A stretch of DNA of 64,000 nucleotides, from NCBI GenBank assembly GCA_903953565.1, contig CAJBKE010000037.1:112001-176000 (forward strand). The letters run 5' to 3'. Shown here in pieces: positions 8,682 to 16,609 of this stretch. Source of the stretch: an uncultured Verrucomicrobiota bacterium. GTDB taxonomy: Bacteria; Verrucomicrobiota; Verrucomicrobiia; Chthoniobacterales; JACTMZ01. How positions within the stretch are numbered: position 1 is the stretch's first letter; every line of letters begins with the position of its first letter. The notes beneath the pieces are model-generated. The model was not told where the DNA came from. It ran no database searches and was given only the letters and a program-made list of their open reading frames with translations. The translations under genes were made by a program, and so were the position numbers.

Positions 8682-8794
8682 TTGTAGCGGCGGTCTATGA
8701 CCGCCGGAACAATCTCAAGGCCGGGCAGCGACGGTCAGATCAGTTGGTCGCCGAAGCGACCTGTCTCGCTGCGCTCGGCTGCCCGCCGCTACAA
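8682..8794. repeat. Family C inverted-repeat element, copy C1
   Basis: A 113-bp spacer element with perfect 12-bp terminal inverted repeats, TTGTAGCGGCGG and CCGCCGCTACAA, and a secondary GCGGTC-tat-GACCGC hairpin just inside the left end. Its right end just overlaps the 3' end of the C39-like peptidase gene. A much shorter relative (C2) lies at 62508-62540. No coding potential is visible. Confidence 0.6.
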
Positions 8795-9451
8795 ATAGGC
8801 TTGGTTTTCGGCCGGCGGGCGATCGAGTTTGCGGTAGAAGCGCAGGGCTTCGATCGGGCTGCCGAAATCGGAGAGGAAATACAGACCGTCTTTGTAGCGT
8901 CCTCCCGGATCTCGGATGAGATATTCGTAGCCCTGTTTGCCCACGATGACGACGAAGTGGGTGATGCCGTTCGGGTAGCGCAGGCGCACGATCACCGGAT
9001 TGCCGCGCAGCAAATTCCAATCGATAAGAAAATGCGATCCGTCGGCCTCGTAGACATGTTCGGCCACACCGGGCGGGAACTCCGCCGCCTTTTCCCAATA
9101 AAGCCATCCGCCTTTGGTGAAACCGCCGTTCTTTTTGAGGTAGCTGTTGAGTTCACCCGGATCGACATCCGCGCCGTAGGAAGCCAGCACCATGGCGGCT
9201 GAGGCGACCGCGCAACCTTCCGCGCCGAGCGAGGTCGGTCCGCCGGCCAGAACGTCGCGACCCCAGCGCCGGTCGGCTTGGGCGAAATGCGGCACGTCGT
9301 TGAGCACGGTGCTCGGGAAATAAAGCCCGCCGCTCGGCTCCAGCGGCGTGGCGGTCGCGGTCCATTTTTCGATCCAATGCCAGCCGAGGTAGGAACCGCC
9401 GGCCAGCGCGGAAACGAAAAGGGCGGCAACGATGGCGAGGAAAACCCGCAT
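8789..9451 (-). CDS. Membrane-anchored C39-like cysteine peptidase domain protein
   Basis: About 220 residues: one N-terminal transmembrane segment (FLAIVAALFVSALAGGSYLGW) followed by a periplasmic papain-like domain resembling the C39-like family PF13529. The catalytic residues can be traced: Cys in LGAEGCAVASAAMVLASYG, preceded by the oxyanion-type PTSLGAEG; His in GITHFVVIVG; and Asp in YLIRDPGG. VPHFAQADRRW at the N-terminus is typical of this family. The substrate is unknown, possibly a peptide exported by the cell. ATG 9451 is preferred; TTG 9460 would add three residues. The stop region overlaps the right end of repeat C1. Confidence 0.8.
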   Translation of the reverse strand: MRVFLAIVAALFVSALAGGSYLGWHWIEKWTATATPLEPSGGLYFPSTVLNDVPHFAQADRRWGRDVLAGGPTSLGAEGCAVASAAMVLASYGADVDPGELNSYLKKNGGFTKGGWLYWEKAAEFPPGVAEHVYEADGSHFLIDWNLLRGNPVIVRLRYPNGITHFVVIVGKQGYEYLIRDPGGRYKDGLYFLSDFGSPIEALRFYRKLDRPPAENQAYL

Positions 9452-9623
9452 GCCGCTCAAGAAACGCGAAACTGCCCCGCTGCCAAATCATTTCTGCATG
9501 CCGGGCACAATTGGTCGGGCGTAAAGAACGCGGCCGGCGTCCCCAAGAACCGGGTAAAGGGCGGGATTTCGGTTCACCATTCGGGTCGGAATTGCCATCA
9601 TCCGCCTTCCGCCCTCCCGCCCC

Positions 9624-11732
9624 ATGCCCTTCTTCAATCGCCTCAGCATCCAGTCGAAGATGATCTTGCTGCTTCTCGCGGTGAGTCTTGCCTCGATTGC
9701 GGTGATGTCATGGATCGGATACCGCACGGCGCGCGAGGCGCTCATGCAATCCGCGCGCGACCGCTTGCAAGGTGTGCGCGTGGCCAAGACCACCACGCTC
9801 AAGGCCATGCTCGAGTCGCTGCGCGACCAAGTCGTTTCCATTTCCGACAGCAGGGCGGTGATCGAAGGCATGCGCACTTTCCGTGCCGCGCACCGTGAAC
9901 TCGGCGCCGCGGCGCTTTCGCCGGAAGAAAACGCGAAGCTCGATGCGTTCTACCGCGACTACTTCGTGCCCGAGTTGGACAAAAGCGTCGAGGGCACGCC
10001 GGTGATCGAACAATACCTGCCGACACGTCCCGCGGAGCGCTACCTGCAATACCACTACACGGTGGCCAACCCGCACCCCTACGGCGAGAAGCAGAATCTC
10101 AACGAGGCGCCCGGCGACACCACGGCCTACGGCAAGACGCATGCCGACCTGCACAAATTCTTCGCGCGCGCGGTCAAGATCTTCGGCTTCCAGGACATGA
10201 TGCTCATCGATGCCGACACGCTCGATATTGTCTACAGCTACGAGAAGACGACCGAACTCGGAACGAACCTCGAGAACGGTCCCTACGCGAACACGCTTCT
10301 GGGTTCCAAAATCCGATCCATGCGGCAACAGAAAGATCGCGACGATTTCAAGATCGTCGACTTCGAGCCTTACCGCCCGAATCTCGGATTGCCCATGGGT
10401 TTTGCCCTCAGCCCGGTGTTCGACGGGGCGCAAATGATCGGCGTTCTCGCGCTGCAGTTTCCCATCGACAATTTCAACACGGTGCTGACCGGCAATTTCC
10501 AATGGAAAGAGGAGGGGATGGGCGAGACGGGAGAGACCTACCTTGTCGGTCCCGACGGCACGATGCGCAGCCGCTCGCGCTTTATGTATGCGGATCCGGA
10601 TGGATTCATCGATGTGCTGCGCCGCAGCAGCGTGCCATCCAGCGTCGTCGACCAGATAAAGCTGCAGGGCAATGTGCTCTGTACACTGCCCGTGGATTCG
10701 CCCGCGGCCGAAGCCGCGCTCAATGGTCAATCCGGCATCATGGAAACGACCGACTACCGCGGCGAGAAAGTGCTCAGTGCTTATGGTCCGCTCGAGCTCG
10801 ACTCCCTGCGTTGGGGCGTGCTGGCCGAAATGGATCTGGCCGAAGCCGAAGGCCCGGTGCGCGCCTTCGCCCGCCGCGTGGTCATTGCCGCCGCGGCCTT
10901 GGCCGGCATCGTCACACTTGTTGCATTGGTTGTGGCGAACCTTCTCACCCAGCCGCTCCGCCGCCTCGCCGAAGGGGCGCACCGTCTCGGCGCGGGCGAG
11001 ACCGATGTGCGGGTCGACATCAAATCGCAGGACGAATTCGGCGAACTCGCCGCCGTCTTCAACAACATGTCGGCCAGCATCAAATCGCAGAAGGAAAAGC
11101 TCGAGCGGCAGATCCAGGAAAATCAGGAACTGTTGCACAGTATTCTGCCGGCTTCGGCCGTGGCGCAGCGCCGCGAAGGCGACGAGAAAGCCAACCGCGA
11201 ATTCGCCGACGTCAGCGTCCTCTTCGCCGAGATCATCGGCATGGAGGAATTCAGCGCCCGCGCCGGTGAAAGCAAAGCGCTCGCCCTGCTCGGGGATCTC
11301 ATCGCCGCCATCGACGAAGCCGCGGAAAAATCCGGCATCGAGAAAGTCAAAACCATCGGCGGCTCGTATCTCGCCGTCTGCGGATTGTCCGTGCACCGTC
11401 CCGACCACGCGCGCCGCATTGTCCAGTTCGCCCAGGAAATGGTGCGCATCGTCGGACTTTTCAACCGCGACGAGGATGCCGGTCTTTCCGTCGCGGTCGG
11501 CATCAATTCCGGTCCGGTTGTCGGTGGCGTGGTCGGTCGCCGCAAGTTCCTCTATGACTTGTGGGGCGACACCGTGACCATCGCGCGCCGCCTCGCCGGC
11601 GGCGAGGGCGCAGCCATCCGCGTGACTTCCGCCGTGCGCGACCGCGTGGGCGAGCAGTTCGTCCTCCGCGGACCGGTGAAACTCGGCCCCGAAGGAAAAT
11701 CCGGCGGGGAAGCATGGGAAGTGACGAGCTAA
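9624..11732 (+). CDS. Transmembrane class III adenylate/guanylate cyclase-like protein with HAMP domain, catalytic site altered
   Basis: A 702-residue receptor-type protein. Transmembrane helix 1 is at about residues 12-31. A large periplasmic sensor of Cache type follows (about 35-410, with GETGETYLVGPDG in its second lobe), then transmembrane helix 2 (about 419-441), HAMP (about 442-487) and a class III cyclase homology domain (about 525-690). The cyclase fold is clear (VSVLFAEIIG, KVKTIGGSYLAVCG, INSGPVVGGVVGRRKFLYDLWGDTV). Key residues differ: the first metal Asp is Glu536, the second is Gly580, and the catalytic Asn is Thr652, while Arg656 is kept. Catalysis as a homodimer is therefore doubtful. 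A family A repeat separates it from the channel genes downstream. Confidence 0.88.
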   Translation: MPFFNRLSIQSKMILLLLAVSLASIAVMSWIGYRTAREALMQSARDRLQGVRVAKTTTLKAMLESLRDQVVSISDSRAVIEGMRTFRAAHRELGAAALSPEENAKLDAFYRDYFVPELDKSVEGTPVIEQYLPTRPAERYLQYHYTVANPHPYGEKQNLNEAPGDTTAYGKTHADLHKFFARAVKIFGFQDMMLIDADTLDIVYSYEKTTELGTNLENGPYANTLLGSKIRSMRQQKDRDDFKIVDFEPYRPNLGLPMGFALSPVFDGAQMIGVLALQFPIDNFNTVLTGNFQWKEEGMGETGETYLVGPDGTMRSRSRFMYADPDGFIDVLRRSSVPSSVVDQIKLQGNVLCTLPVDSPAAEAALNGQSGIMETTDYRGEKVLSAYGPLELDSLRWGVLAEMDLAEAEGPVRAFARRVVIAAAALAGIVTLVALVVANLLTQPLRRLAEGAHRLGAGETDVRVDIKSQDEFGELAAVFNNMSASIKSQKEKLERQIQENQELLHSILPASAVAQRREGDEKANREFADVSVLFAEIIGMEEFSARAGESKALALLGDLIAAIDEAAEKSGIEKVKTIGGSYLAVCGLSVHRPDHARRIVQFAQEMVRIVGLFNRDEDAGLSVAVGINSGPVVGGVVGRRKFLYDLWGDTVTIARRLAGGEGAAIRVTSAVRDRVGEQFVLRGPVKLGPEGKSGGEAWEVTS

Positions 11733-11783
11733 TCGCCTCGCCTGGCTCATGATCTTTCCGCCCACTTCTTCCGCCAGCAGCAA

Positions 11784-11892
11784 GGTGGATCGCGCCGTTT
11801 GCCTATGGGCCATCTCCGTCCCGCACCTGCGGGACTACGGTTCGGCGCGATTTCTTTGCCCGGAGATCGCGATGCGGAGATCGCGATCCATC
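11784..11892 (+). repeat. Family A palindromic repeat, copy A3 (long form)
   Basis: A 109-bp copy, the same length as A1 and nearly identical to its reverse complement, including the apex block (TTTGCCTATGGGCCATCTCC...). The last arm is slightly decayed (TCCATC instead of TCCACC). It lies between the cyclase-like gene and the mscS-type gene, ending 11 bp before the latter's ATG. Confidence 0.85.
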
Positions 11893-11903
11893 TCATCTCC
11901 GCT

Positions 11904-13355
11904 ATGAGCGATCTCCTGCCATCTTATCTCACCAATTTCTGGCCGGCCGTTTTTCTCGCGGTCGGTTTTCCGGTGGCGCTTCTCCTTCTCAACGAATCGA
12001 TCGCTCTCTGTCGCCGCCGCGGCCTGCCCGTCGAGCGCACCCTGCGCAGTCTCCGCAATCTCGTTATCCCCGCCGCCGCGCTGCTGGTTTTTATCCGTTT
12101 CGTCCTCGAGTTGCCGAAAGAAAGCACGACATCGCGTCTCGTCGAATCCGCATTCTGGATCCTCCTGCTCTACACACTGCTCGGCGTGGTCAATGATCTT
12201 GTCTTCGGCCGCGGCGAACCCGTCGAGGGACGTCCACGCTGGACCGACAAAGTTCCCAAACTTTTCCGCGATCTCGTCCGCGCCCTCCTCGTGGCGATCG
12301 GCGCAATGGTCGTCTATTCGCAGGTCTGGGGTCACGAGGTTTCCGCCGCGCTGACTGCGCTCGGCCTCGGTTCCATCGTCATCGGTCTCGCGTTGCAGGA
12401 ACCGCTCGGCAACATCGTCTCCGGACTCATGCTCCTCTCCGAGCGCCCACTCAATGTGGGCGATTGGATCCAAGTCGGCGGCGTGCGCGGCCGCGTCATC
12501 GAGATCAACTGGCGCGCGGTGCATATCGAGACGCCCACGCGCGAATTGCAGGTCATTCCCAATGTCGAACTCTACAAGGGAACCTTCGCCAACTTGTCGC
12601 GTCCCACGCCGCTGCGCACCGAGGTGATCGAGATGGGCTTCAGCTACGACGATGCTCCGAACCGCGTGAAAGAAGTGATGCTCGACCTGCTCCGCACCAC
12701 ACCCGGCGTGTTGGCCGACCCGGAACCCCTCGTCCGCACTGCCGCCTACGCCGATTTCTCCATCAATTACCGCCTCATTTTCAGCGTCGAGTCGCAGGCG
12801 CATCTTCCCGATGTGCGCGATGCCGTCATGTCGCGCCTCTGGTATGTGATCAAACGCGAGAACATCACCATTCCGTTCCCCACCGCGCTCGAATACGAAC
12901 CCGGCCAAGATCCGTCCAAGCTGCAGCCGACCGTCGACGATTACCTGCGCGAACATGTGCGCTTCAAGCCGGCGGCCGGGGAGGGCACGAACGCTCCGCA
13001 GCTTGTCTCGTTCGCTGCGGGCGAGACCGTGCAGGGACCGGACCGCGCCTTCGACGGATTCGCTCTTGTTGTTGCCGGTCGCGCCAATCTGCTCGCGAAC
13101 GATGCCGCTGGCCAGGCAGTGCTTATCGGCGAGCTCGGGCCCGGCGAATGTTTCGGAGACAGCGTCACGGCCGGGGGCGCCGCGGAAAAAATTTCCATCG
13201 TGGCGGACGGCGACCTCGAAGTCGTGGTCTTCGCCGACGAAGCGATCAACGATCTCCTCAACAAATCACCCGCCTTGGCCGCGGAAATCGGCGATGCCAT
13301 CGAAGTGCGCCGCCAGGCCGCGCAGGCCATCCGTCGCCGTTCCACCACTGCATGA
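11904..13355 (+). CDS. MscS-family mechanosensitive channel with C-terminal cyclic-nucleotide-binding-like domain
   Basis: A 483-residue inner-membrane channel. Four or so N-terminal hydrophobic segments lead to the MscS pore and beta domain (VSAALTALGLGSIVIGLALQ, then LGNIVSGLMLLSERPLNVGDWIQVGGVRGRV), at about residues 140-210. A C-terminal CNB-like fold spans about residues 365-475 (FAAGETVQGPDRAFDGFALVV, then LGPGECFGDSV). In the phosphate-binding cassette the usual FGE...R reads FGD, with Glu/Lys where the Arg should be, so nucleotide binding is uncertain. ATG 11904 is chosen because upstream sequence is repeat A3. The stop overlaps the ATG of the GluR0-like gene (ATGA), implying coupled expression. 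Likely role: an osmotic channel gated or modulated by a ligand. Confidence 0.88.
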   Translation: MSDLLPSYLTNFWPAVFLAVGFPVALLLLNESIALCRRRGLPVERTLRSLRNLVIPAAALLVFIRFVLELPKESTTSRLVESAFWILLLYTLLGVVNDLVFGRGEPVEGRPRWTDKVPKLFRDLVRALLVAIGAMVVYSQVWGHEVSAALTALGLGSIVIGLALQEPLGNIVSGLMLLSERPLNVGDWIQVGGVRGRVIEINWRAVHIETPTRELQVIPNVELYKGTFANLSRPTPLRTEVIEMGFSYDDAPNRVKEVMLDLLRTTPGVLADPEPLVRTAAYADFSINYRLIFSVESQAHLPDVRDAVMSRLWYVIKRENITIPFPTALEYEPGQDPSKLQPTVDDYLREHVRFKPAAGEGTNAPQLVSFAAGETVQGPDRAFDGFALVVAGRANLLANDAAGQAVLIGELGPGECFGDSVTAGGAAEKISIVADGDLEVVVFADEAINDLLNKSPALAAEIGDAIEVRRQAAQAIRRRSTTA

Positions 13356-14434
13356 AAACCATCATCCCCAAATTCCTCGCGCTGGTCCTGTCCATCCTGT
13401 TCCTTGGCGCCTCCGCATCCCACGCCGCGGAAAAAATCCGGGTGGTGGTCAAACCCGCCGAACCCTTCGCCTTCGAGGAAAACGGCGTGCTCAAAGGCTA
13501 CTCGGTGGATCTCTGGAAAAAGATCGCTGCTGCGTCCGGCTTCGAATTCGAAACCCGCGTGGTTGACACCGTGCCAGAACTGCTCGAAGCCGTGAAAAGC
13601 GGCGCGGCCGATGTCGGTGTCGGTGCGATCAGCATCACGCCCGACCGCGAGAAGCTCATGGATTTTAGTCATCCGTTCTTCAAGTCGGGCCTGCAAGTCA
13701 TGGCCCGCTCGAAAGGTGAAGCCGGTGCCTTCACCGCCTTCCGCGCGTTATGGAATCGCAATGTGGCCGAGGTCGTCGGCGTGTTGCTCCTCGCTGTCTT
13801 CCTCGTGTCGCACGTGCTTTGGATGGTCGAACGCAAGATCAATGCGGAAAGCTTTCCCGAAGGCTATGTGCGCGGCGTGTGGGAATCCGTCTGGTGGTCC
13901 ATCGCCACGCTGATCAGCGGCGGTTGCGAAAACAAAGCGCCGGTCGGTGTGGCGGGACGACTCGTTGCCGTCGTCTGGATGCTTGGCGGGATCGGTCTCA
14001 CCTCCTACATCACCGCGACACTCGCCTCGGCCATGACGGTCAATACGCTCACTGCCGAGGTTTCGGGCCTGTCCGACCTGCGCGGCACGCGCGTCGGCAC
14101 CATCGCCGGAAGCTCGGCCCAGTCGCTGCTCGAAAAATCCGGCTTCAATGTCACCGGATACGCCACCATCGACGAAGCCGCCGCCGCGTTGCAACGCGGG
14201 GAGGTGACCGGTGTGGTCTATGACAGTCCTTTGCTGCGCTATTTCCTTTCTGAGAATCCCGCGGCCAAGCTCAGCTTGGTCGGGCCGCTCTTCGATCTCC
14301 AGGATTACGGATTCCCCATGCCCTTGGGCAGCCCGCTACGCAAACAAATCAACTCCGCGCTGCTCGACCTCCAAGTCGCCGGCGTCACGGGCAAACTCGA
14401 AACCGATTGGTTCGAAGAACCGGCGGCGGAATAA
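13352..14434 (+). CDS. GluR0-like ligand-gated ion channel with unusual selectivity filter
   Basis: A 360-residue protein: signal peptide (cleavage near SHAAEK), then a solute-binding type-3 fold split by a two-helix pore. Lobe 1 (IRVVVKPAEPFAFEENGVLKGYSVDLWKKIA in sequence) and lobe 2 (SGLSDLRGTRVGTIAGSSAQ to the C-terminus) are like amino-acid binding proteins and ionotropic glutamate receptors. The membrane segments are at about residues 138-160 and 205-225. Where prokaryotic relatives have the potassium filter TVGYGD, this protein has S189-GGCEN, aligned without a gap before the conserved KAP. Ion selectivity cannot be predicted from this. It overlaps the mscS-type gene by 4 bp. Confidence 0.88.
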   Translation: MKTIIPKFLALVLSILFLGASASHAAEKIRVVVKPAEPFAFEENGVLKGYSVDLWKKIAAASGFEFETRVVDTVPELLEAVKSGAADVGVGAISITPDREKLMDFSHPFFKSGLQVMARSKGEAGAFTAFRALWNRNVAEVVGVLLLAVFLVSHVLWMVERKINAESFPEGYVRGVWESVWWSIATLISGGCENKAPVGVAGRLVAVVWMLGGIGLTSYITATLASAMTVNTLTAEVSGLSDLRGTRVGTIAGSSAQSLLEKSGFNVTGYATIDEAAAALQRGEVTGVVYDSPLLRYFLSENPAAKLSLVGPLFDLQDYGFPMPLGSPLRKQINSALLDLQVAGVTGKLETDWFEEPAAE

Positions 14435-14467
14435 GACAACGTCCCCAAGGATCCGGACGTCTGGCAA

Positions 14468-14489
14468 GGTGGATCGCGCCGTTTGCCAC
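14468..14489 (+). repeat. Family A repeat fragment, copy A4 (left arm)
   Basis: It matches the first 20-odd bases of long-form family A (GGTGGATCGCGCCGTTTGCC) and then diverges. The right arm and second hairpin are not present nearby. Confidence 0.6.
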
Positions 14490-14627
14490 GCGCCCCGCTC
14501 AAAGCTTCAGTCCGGAGACTGTGTTTGCGCCGTGTCAGCGGCGCGAACACCATCTTCTGACATCCTCTTCCATCGGTGGCTTTCTGACCTCTGACCTGCC
14601 TGCCAAAGTTCAAAGCCTTCGCAAACC

Positions 14628-14687
14628 CAGTTGCTTCCCGGCACACACCCGCCAATGCACGGGTTCAGGGACTGTGGGCTATCTCCG
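14628..14687 (+). repeat. Family D repeat, copy D1
   Basis: About 60 bp starting CAGTT and containing CCCGGCACACACCCGCCAAT followed by CGGGTTCAGGGACT. It is nearly identical to copy D2 at 31566-31626. CCCG...CGGG gives it a weak internal stem. Confidence 0.7.
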
Positions 14688-14755
14688 TCCGCCGCTTTTA
14701 CTCTCGGCTTCGATTCCCATTGCCCCAATCGAGCAGTGAAAAGACAATCACCCTC

Positions 14756-15496
14756 ATGAAACCGATCCTCGCTCTTTTCCTCGGCCTTGTGCTCTCCGCT
14801 CCCGTTTCCGCTGCCGAACAAAAACCCGTTCTCGTCGTGCTGACCAGCCATGCGCAAATGGGCGACACCGGAAAACCGACCGGATTTTTCCTCGGTGAGC
14901 TGACCCACCCGCTTGAGGTCTTCGAAAAAGCCGGCTTGCCGGTCGAGTTGGCCTCGATCCAAGGCGGGGAGCCTCCGGTCGACGGACTCGATCTCAAGGA
15001 CGAAATCAACAAGCGCTATTGGAACGATCCCGCATTCCGCGCAAAGCTCGCCGCGACAAAAAAATTGTCCGATCTTGATCCCGCCGATTACTCCGCCGTC
15101 TTCTTCTCCGGCGGACACGGAACGATGTGGGATTTTCCGGACGATGCTGCGGTGCAGAAATTTGCCCGCGAACTTTACGAAGCGGACTCACCGGTCGGCG
15201 CGGTGTGTCATGGTCCGGCTGCGCTGGTGAATGTGAAACTCTCCGATGGCAGCTACCTCGTCGCCGGAAAAGAGGTCAGCGCTTTCACCAACTCGGAGGA
15301 GGAAAAAGTCGGCCTGACCAAAGTGGTTCCCTTTCTGCTCGCCACGAAACTCGAGGAACGCGGCGCGAAGCACGTGGCGGCGCCCGATTTCGAGAAGAAA
15401 GTCGTGGCCAGCGGCAAATTAGTCACCGGCCAAAATCCCGCCTCCGCCTCCGGCGTCGCGGAAAAGATGGTCGAATTGCTGAAGAGCGGGAACTAG
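14756..15496 (+). CDS. Secreted DJ-1/PfpI-family protein
   Basis: A 246-residue protein with a cleavable signal peptide (MKPILALFLGLVLSAPVSAA). The mature part is a DJ-1/PfpI domain of the Hsp31/YDR533C-like group: KPVLVVLTSHAQ, FFLGELTHPLEVFEKAGLPVE, FFSGGHGTMWDFPD, and the nucleophile elbow GAVCHGPAALVNV, with the catalytic Cys before His. A Glu in the GELTHP motif is placed as in glyoxalase/chaperone members. These proteins are usually cytoplasmic, so export is unusual. Possible activities are deglycase, glyoxalase or peptidase; none can be chosen from sequence alone. ATG 14756 gives a proper signal peptide; the open frame upstream lies in repeat sequence. Confidence 0.85.
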   Translation: MKPILALFLGLVLSAPVSAAEQKPVLVVLTSHAQMGDTGKPTGFFLGELTHPLEVFEKAGLPVELASIQGGEPPVDGLDLKDEINKRYWNDPAFRAKLAATKKLSDLDPADYSAVFFSGGHGTMWDFPDDAAVQKFARELYEADSPVGAVCHGPAALVNVKLSDGSYLVAGKEVSAFTNSEEEKVGLTKVVPFLLATKLEERGAKHVAAPDFEKKVVASGKLVTGQNPASASGVAEKMVELLKSGN

Positions 15497-15685
15497 AGCG
15501 CCAGTCACGCTCTGGCAACTTCCCTCCGCGTCTATCCGTGGCTAAAAAGTCCCGGAGCCCGTGCCGCGGATTTTGCTGGAGAGCAGGAAACTTCCCGGGA
15601 ACGTTCTCTCGCGTGGCGCAAGATTCGAGGGGAAATGACGCCTTTTTGTTCGACAGAAGACGCCTCTTGGTCTCACCTTGACCAA

Positions 15686-16357
15686 ATGATCAGGGTCGTC
15701 CGGAATGTATCTGTCGCCGTTCTTCTGCTGGTTGGCACAACCCGCGCGGAACTTGTTTTTGGCAATCTCGGGGCGGACGGCTCCACGGCCTTGGGCACGT
15801 TGAACAATGATGTGGGACCAGGTCTGGGCTGGGTAGCGCAGGGCTTCGGCACGGGGACATCGTCAAGTCTGCAATTGCAGTCCGTTACCTTGGGTCTCTT
15901 CGGCACGGATGCCGGGACCATCCCTTTGACCGTTTCGATTTTCACCGGGGTGGTTTCGGGTCCGAATATTGTGCCCAACACTTCGCTTTACACTTCCGCT
16001 GTCACCAATGTGGGCACCACGGGCAAATACACCTTTACCTTCAGCAACTCCCTGTTGCAGGCCAACACGACCTATTTCGTTATTCCCGCTGGAGGCAGTT
16101 GGTATTTCAACACCGGTTCACCAGCCGCCCCGGTTGGCCAAAATGGATCGGGCTATGTCTCGGCCGGAACTTGGGAAAGCTTCGCCACGAACTCCACGCC
16201 CGTTGGACCGTGGGAGGTGGCGGATTTCTCGCGTTACAGCCTTTCGGTTATGGCCACAGGCGCCGCCGTGCCCGAGCCGGGCACGTGGGCTGCGGCGGCG
16301 CTGCTTGTCGGCGGCGCTGCTTATGTGCGCTGGCGCAAGCGCACCAAAGCGGTCTGA
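15686..16357 (+). CDS. PEP-CTERM sorted extracellular protein
   Basis: A 223-residue exported protein: signal peptide (VSVAVLLLVGTTRAE), a beta-rich region of Gly/Thr/Ser/Asn-rich sequence (about residues 25-190), and a C-terminal PEP-CTERM signal: VPEPGTW, a hydrophobic stretch (AAAALLVGGAAYV) and a basic tail RWRKRTKAV. The tag directs exosortase-dependent sorting to the cell surface or exopolysaccharide. The mature domain resembles choice-of-anchor domains of such proteins (WVAQGFGTG, SYTL-like strands) but I do not assign it to a family. ATG 15686 is chosen because the frame upstream lacks signal character. No exosortase gene is in the window. Confidence 0.85.
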   Translation: MIRVVRNVSVAVLLLVGTTRAELVFGNLGADGSTALGTLNNDVGPGLGWVAQGFGTGTSSSLQLQSVTLGLFGTDAGTIPLTVSIFTGVVSGPNIVPNTSLYTSAVTNVGTTGKYTFTFSNSLLQANTTYFVIPAGGSWYFNTGSPAAPVGQNGSGYVSAGTWESFATNSTPVGPWEVADFSRYSLSVMATGAAVPEPGTWAAAALLVGGAAYVRWRKRTKAV

Positions 16358-16609
16358 CATTCACACATCTGCCCATTGCAGGAACCCGCACGGTAACGTG
16401 TGGCTTTTGATTTCCTAGAGACGCTGGAAAGGGCCCGCGCCCCGTGTTGCCCACGGCGTGTGGCCGGGGGACGACCTTTGAAGAACGCGGATCCGACCTT
16501 GCTGCGCTTGATCGACTAAGGCGTGCCTGATCGTCGGCCGCGATACCTCGCCTCAAATCCGGTCAACCACCAAGCATCGCCCGTGTAGCTGGCCGTGGTA
16601 GGGCTTTTC

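Larger units (their letters stand above)
14435..14755. other. 321-bp spacer composed largely of repeat remnants
   Basis: No gene is visible here. The left part holds the first arm of a family A element (A4), and the right part a family D repeat (D1) ending in the GGGCTATCTCCGTCC string found at the apex of long-form family A copies. This suggests that an A element was interrupted. No promoter stands out before the ATG at 14756. Confidence 0.6.

Noticed and set aside
8527..8788. A short gene in the spacer between the two exported-protein genes
   Set aside because: Candidate frames run through the family C inverted repeat and show no conserved start or motif.
9708..11813. A 701-residue open frame on the minus strand opposite the cyclase-like gene
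   Set aside because: It is a shadow of codon bias in GC-rich coding DNA: the plus-strand frame has clear transmembrane, HAMP and cyclase motifs, and the antisense translation is His/Arg/Asp-rich with no motif.
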